Source of the DNA: Firmicutes bacterium UBA1702
Lineage (GTDB): Bacteria; Bacillota; Clostridia; Peptostreptococcales; Anaerovoracaceae
Direction: 5' to 3'
NCBI GenBank assembly: GCA_002320005.1
Contig: DCJK01000024.1
Span: 1 to 64,000 of the forward strand
Length of the DNA: 64,000 nucleotides
Below, piece after piece: positions 61,583 to 64,000 of this stretch (its first letter is position 1; every line of letters starts with the position of its first letter). Below the pieces are notes generated by a model. That model searched no databases and was not told where the DNA came from. It saw only the letters and a program-made list of their open reading frames with translations. The position numbers and the translations under genes are program-made.

Positions 61583-62512
61583 ATGAAGACAGTGTTTATG
61601 GGAACACCGGATTTTGCGTCGGTGATTCTTGAATATTTGTATAACAGTGAAAACAGTGTGGAACTGGTCATCACCCAGCCGGACAGGGCAAAGAACAGAG
61701 GAAAAAAGGTGACACCTACGCCGGTTAAAGAGACGGCGCTGAAACATGGTACAGAAGTGCTTCAGCCTGAAAAGATAAGAGGAAATCTTGAAATATATGA
61801 AAGGCTGAAAACAGTTGCTCCGGATATAATAATTGTGGCAGCGTACGGTCAGATATTGCCTAAGGAGATCCTTGAACTACCTGAGTTCGGCTGCGTAAAT
61901 GTCCATGCATCGCTGTTGCCAAGACTCAGAGGAGCATCTCCTATCCAGCAGGCAATAGTAAGAGGCGAAAAGGTTACCGGAGTTACTATCATGCAGATGT
62001 CCCAGGGTCTTGATACAGGAGATATGCTGGCAAAAGCACAGACTGAGATAGGAAATCTTAATGCCAGCAGCCTTCATGACAGACTGGCAGAAATGGGGGG
62101 ACGACTTCTTATTGAAACTCTTGAGGGCATGAAAAAAGGAGAAGTTAATGCAGTTCCTCAGGAGGAAAGCGAAGCAACATATGCAGGACTGATAACCAAG
62201 AAGGATGGAAAGATAGACTTTTCCAAAAGCCCGGAAGAAATAGAGAGACTTATCAGAGGGTTTGATCCGTGGCCCGGAGCTTTCTGCATGTACAGAGGTG
62301 AACAAATCAAGATATGGAAAGCATTTCCTGAAGATGAGAAAACGTCCATGCCTGCGGGCTGCGTAATCGAAGCTTCTGAAAAAGGGATCAGAGTTTCATG
62401 CGGAGGAAGGATATTAAATATAAAAGAGATGCAGGCACCGGGGAAAAAGAGACTGGATGTTTCAGATTACCTGAGGGGGCATTCTGTGCCTGCCGGAAGT
62501 TTTTTTGAATAA
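61583..62512 (+). CDS. fmt: methionyl-tRNA formyltransferase
   Basis: A 309-residue enzyme that formylates the initiator Met-tRNA. The family pattern is seen in VFMGTPDFASVIL, VVAAYGQILPKEILELPEFGCVNVHASLLPRLRGASPIQQAI (about residues 84-125) and the GVTIMQMSQGLDTGDML site. A C-terminal domain (about 205-309) recognises tRNA. GAGGAAAAG precedes the ATG. Confidence 0.96.
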   Translation: MKTVFMGTPDFASVILEYLYNSENSVELVITQPDRAKNRGKKVTPTPVKETALKHGTEVLQPEKIRGNLEIYERLKTVAPDIIIVAAYGQILPKEILELPEFGCVNVHASLLPRLRGASPIQQAIVRGEKVTGVTIMQMSQGLDTGDMLAKAQTEIGNLNASSLHDRLAEMGGRLLIETLEGMKKGEVNAVPQEESEATYAGLITKKDGKIDFSKSPEEIERLIRGFDPWPGAFCMYRGEQIKIWKAFPEDEKTSMPAGCVIEASEKGIRVSCGGRILNIKEMQAPGKKRLDVSDYLRGHSVPAGSFFE

Positions 62513-62528
62513 GGAAAGGAGAGAGATT

Positions 62529-63221
62529 ATGCCTTATAACGTTGCAACAATAGTTTTTCTAATAGCCATAGTGTTTACCATGGTTGCGCAGGCAAAAGTG
62601 AATTCAAATTTCAGAAGATATTCGGGAATAAGGAATGAAAGAGGGATTTCCGGTGCGGAAGCTGCAAGAAGAGTCCTTGATGCCAACGGCCTCAGGGATG
62701 TGGAGATACAGCAGATTGCTGGAAATCTCACAGATCATTATGATCCGAGGAGCAGAGTTCTGAGATTGTCTCAGAGCGTATATGGTGTTGATTCCATTGC
62801 GGCAGTAAGCGTTGCATGCCATGAAGCAGGTCATGCTATTCAGCATGCTGAGAATTATATGCCTCTGAGATTGAGAAACGGTATAGTTCCTGTTGTAAAT
62901 TTTGCATCAAGGTTCAGCTGGATACTAATAATAATAGGAATTGCCATGATGGCAGCCGGAAATTATATCGGAAACACGCTTTTCGATATAGGAGTTATTT
63001 TCTTTGTAGCAGTAATCGTTTTTCATGCAGTGACTCTTCCAGTAGAGTTTAATGCAAGCCACCGAGCTATGCAGCAGATGGAATCTGCGGGAATAATAGC
63101 CGAGGATGAAGAAAGAGGAGCCAGAAAGGTTCTTTGGGCAGCTGCAATGACATATGTGGCATCTCTTGCCGTAGCCATAGCTAATCTCCTGAGAATTCTT
63201 GCCATGAGAGGAAGGGACTGA
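62529..63221 (+). CDS. YugP family zinc metallopeptidase
   Basis: A 230-residue membrane protein with a zinc-protease motif, CHEAGHAIQHAEN (HEAGH near residue 98), one N-terminal helix and two or three helices after the motif. It is the clostridial/bacilli neutral zinc metallopeptidase family YugP, whose substrate is unknown. The start at 62529 follows AAAGGAG. It lies between fmt and rsmB with an overlapping TGATG junction, suggesting a shared transcript. Confidence 0.9.
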   Translation: MPYNVATIVFLIAIVFTMVAQAKVNSNFRRYSGIRNERGISGAEAARRVLDANGLRDVEIQQIAGNLTDHYDPRSRVLRLSQSVYGVDSIAAVSVACHEAGHAIQHAENYMPLRLRNGIVPVVNFASRFSWILIIIGIAMMAAGNYIGNTLFDIGVIFFVAVIVFHAVTLPVEFNASHRAMQQMESAGIIAEDEERGARKVLWAAAMTYVASLAVAIANLLRILAMRGRD

Positions 63222-64000
63222 TGGATTTCTCCAGGAAGACAGCCTTTGATGTTCTTGTTGAAATAGAAAAGAACGGCTCATATTCAAATCTCGCTCTGAA
63301 CAGGTTTATTGGAGAAACTCAGACGGAAAAAGCAGCCGTCATACGAGAAATCGTTCATGGAGTGACTGCAAATCGGATATTTCTTGATTATTATCTTAAC
63401 AATTTTATCCCTTCAGGGATAGAAAAAGTCAGGCTGAAGGAAAAAACAATCCTGAGAATGGGACTTTATCAGATAATGTTCAGAGAAGTTCCCGGATATG
63501 CGGCAGTTAACGAATCTGTAAAACTGGCCAAAAAAGTCTGCCGCGGAAGAGAGGGATTCATAAACGGAGTTCTCAGAAACTGTATCAGAGAAATAAAAAA
63601 AATAAAGCTTCCGGATGAGAATAATCGTAAAGATTATCTTTCTGTAAAATATTCATTCCCTCAGGATATAATAGAAATGTGGGATGAACAATACGGCAGC
63701 GAAATATGCGAAAAAATCATGGAGGCCTCCTGCAGCAGAGCGCCCATGTCTGTCAGGGTAAATTTATTAAAGACCGACGCCGATTCCCTTGAAGCGTCTC
63801 TCAGGACAAAGGGTTTTGAAACAGAAAGAGGTGCTTTCTCTGACAGGTGCATTCACATAAAAGGCAGAGGCATCATGGCAACAGATGAGTACCTGCAAGG
63901 CGCATTTTCAGTGCAGGATCAGGCCTCGATTTTAGCAGCTGACTATCTTGATGCAAAAGCAGGAGAGACTGTTGTTGACGTATGTGCAGCACCTGGAGGA
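63221..64000 (+). CDS. rsmB: 16S rRNA cytosine-967 methyltransferase RsmB, cut by window end
   Basis: The first 260 residues of RsmB. An N-terminal NusB-like RNA-binding domain (about 1-145, with KTILRMGLYQIMF and PGYAAVNESVKLAKK) is followed by the start of the methyltransferase domain, ending in the SAM motif VVDVCAAPGG at the window edge. The catalytic cysteines lie beyond it. The ATG overlaps the yugP stop by one base. No stop codon occurs before 64000. Confidence 0.93.
   Translation, partial: MDFSRKTAFDVLVEIEKNGSYSNLALNRFIGETQTEKAAVIREIVHGVTANRIFLDYYLNNFIPSGIEKVRLKEKTILRMGLYQIMFREVPGYAAVNESVKLAKKVCRGREGFINGVLRNCIREIKKIKLPDENNRKDYLSVKYSFPQDIIEMWDEQYGSEICEKIMEASCSRAPMSVRVNLLKTDADSLEASLRTKGFETERGAFSDRCIHIKGRGIMATDEYLQGAFSVQDQASILAADYLDAKAGETVVDVCAAPGG

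Overview
The window looks like chromosome from a spore-forming, low-to-mid GC Gram-positive bacterium of the Clostridia. The evidence is the gene content: an ispH-rpsA fusion, the hslV-hslU-codY string, a dlt operon, the sporulation-type genes ylmC and yunB, a secretin-less Tad pilus locus, and tRNAs with encoded CCA ends. A placement near Anaerovoracaceae/Eubacteriaceae is only a guess. AGGAGG-like ribosome sites precede most genes, and several genes appear to use TTG starts.

Layout. 1-542: two copies of a 267-bp tandem repeat built around a decayed tRNA-Cys, an intrinsic terminator and a structured element. 543-3347: a CAT-like acetyltransferase, a GNAT enzyme with a membrane tail, a tiny ORF and a secreted CAP-domain protein. 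3463-8413: a BMP-type nucleoside ABC importer. 8474-14409: a YgiQ radical SAM protein, an acyl-CoA ligase, an orphan DNA methyltransferase, ylmC and a ClpP-like protease. 14468-20670: a Tad/Flp pilus locus. 20791-24924: a SPOR protein, rarA, the ispH-S1 fusion and a repeat lipoprotein. 24980-29791 (minus strand): trkA, two trkH genes and a CBS protein for potassium uptake. 29916-33677: an MBL hydrolase, a HAD phosphatase and an amino-acid ABC importer. 33865-38092: dltABCD followed by a 45-residue dltX. 38520-48891: yraN-comM-dprA-topA-hslVU-codY, then yunB, hflX and yigZ. 49041-50412: a 15-gene tRNA operon. 50550-56265: a TPR lipoprotein, a membrane protein, tdk, a dockerin-bearing glucosaminidase beside a membrane-anchored cohesin protein, and MgtC. 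56319-64000: a radical SAM protein, queH, asnA, then priA-def-fmt-yugP-rsmB, the last cut by the window end.

The most notable items are as follows. The cohesin/dockerin pair appears to tether a peptidoglycan hydrolase to the cell surface. A dltX gene sits at the unusual 3' end of its operon. An apparent internal promoter and ribosome site would let ribosomal protein S1 be made separately from IspH. The tRNA-Cys tandem repeat has a long inverted repeat reaching into the tRNA. A tRNA-Tyr carries a C1-G72 pair. No prophage, insertion sequence, CRISPR array or classical defence island was seen.
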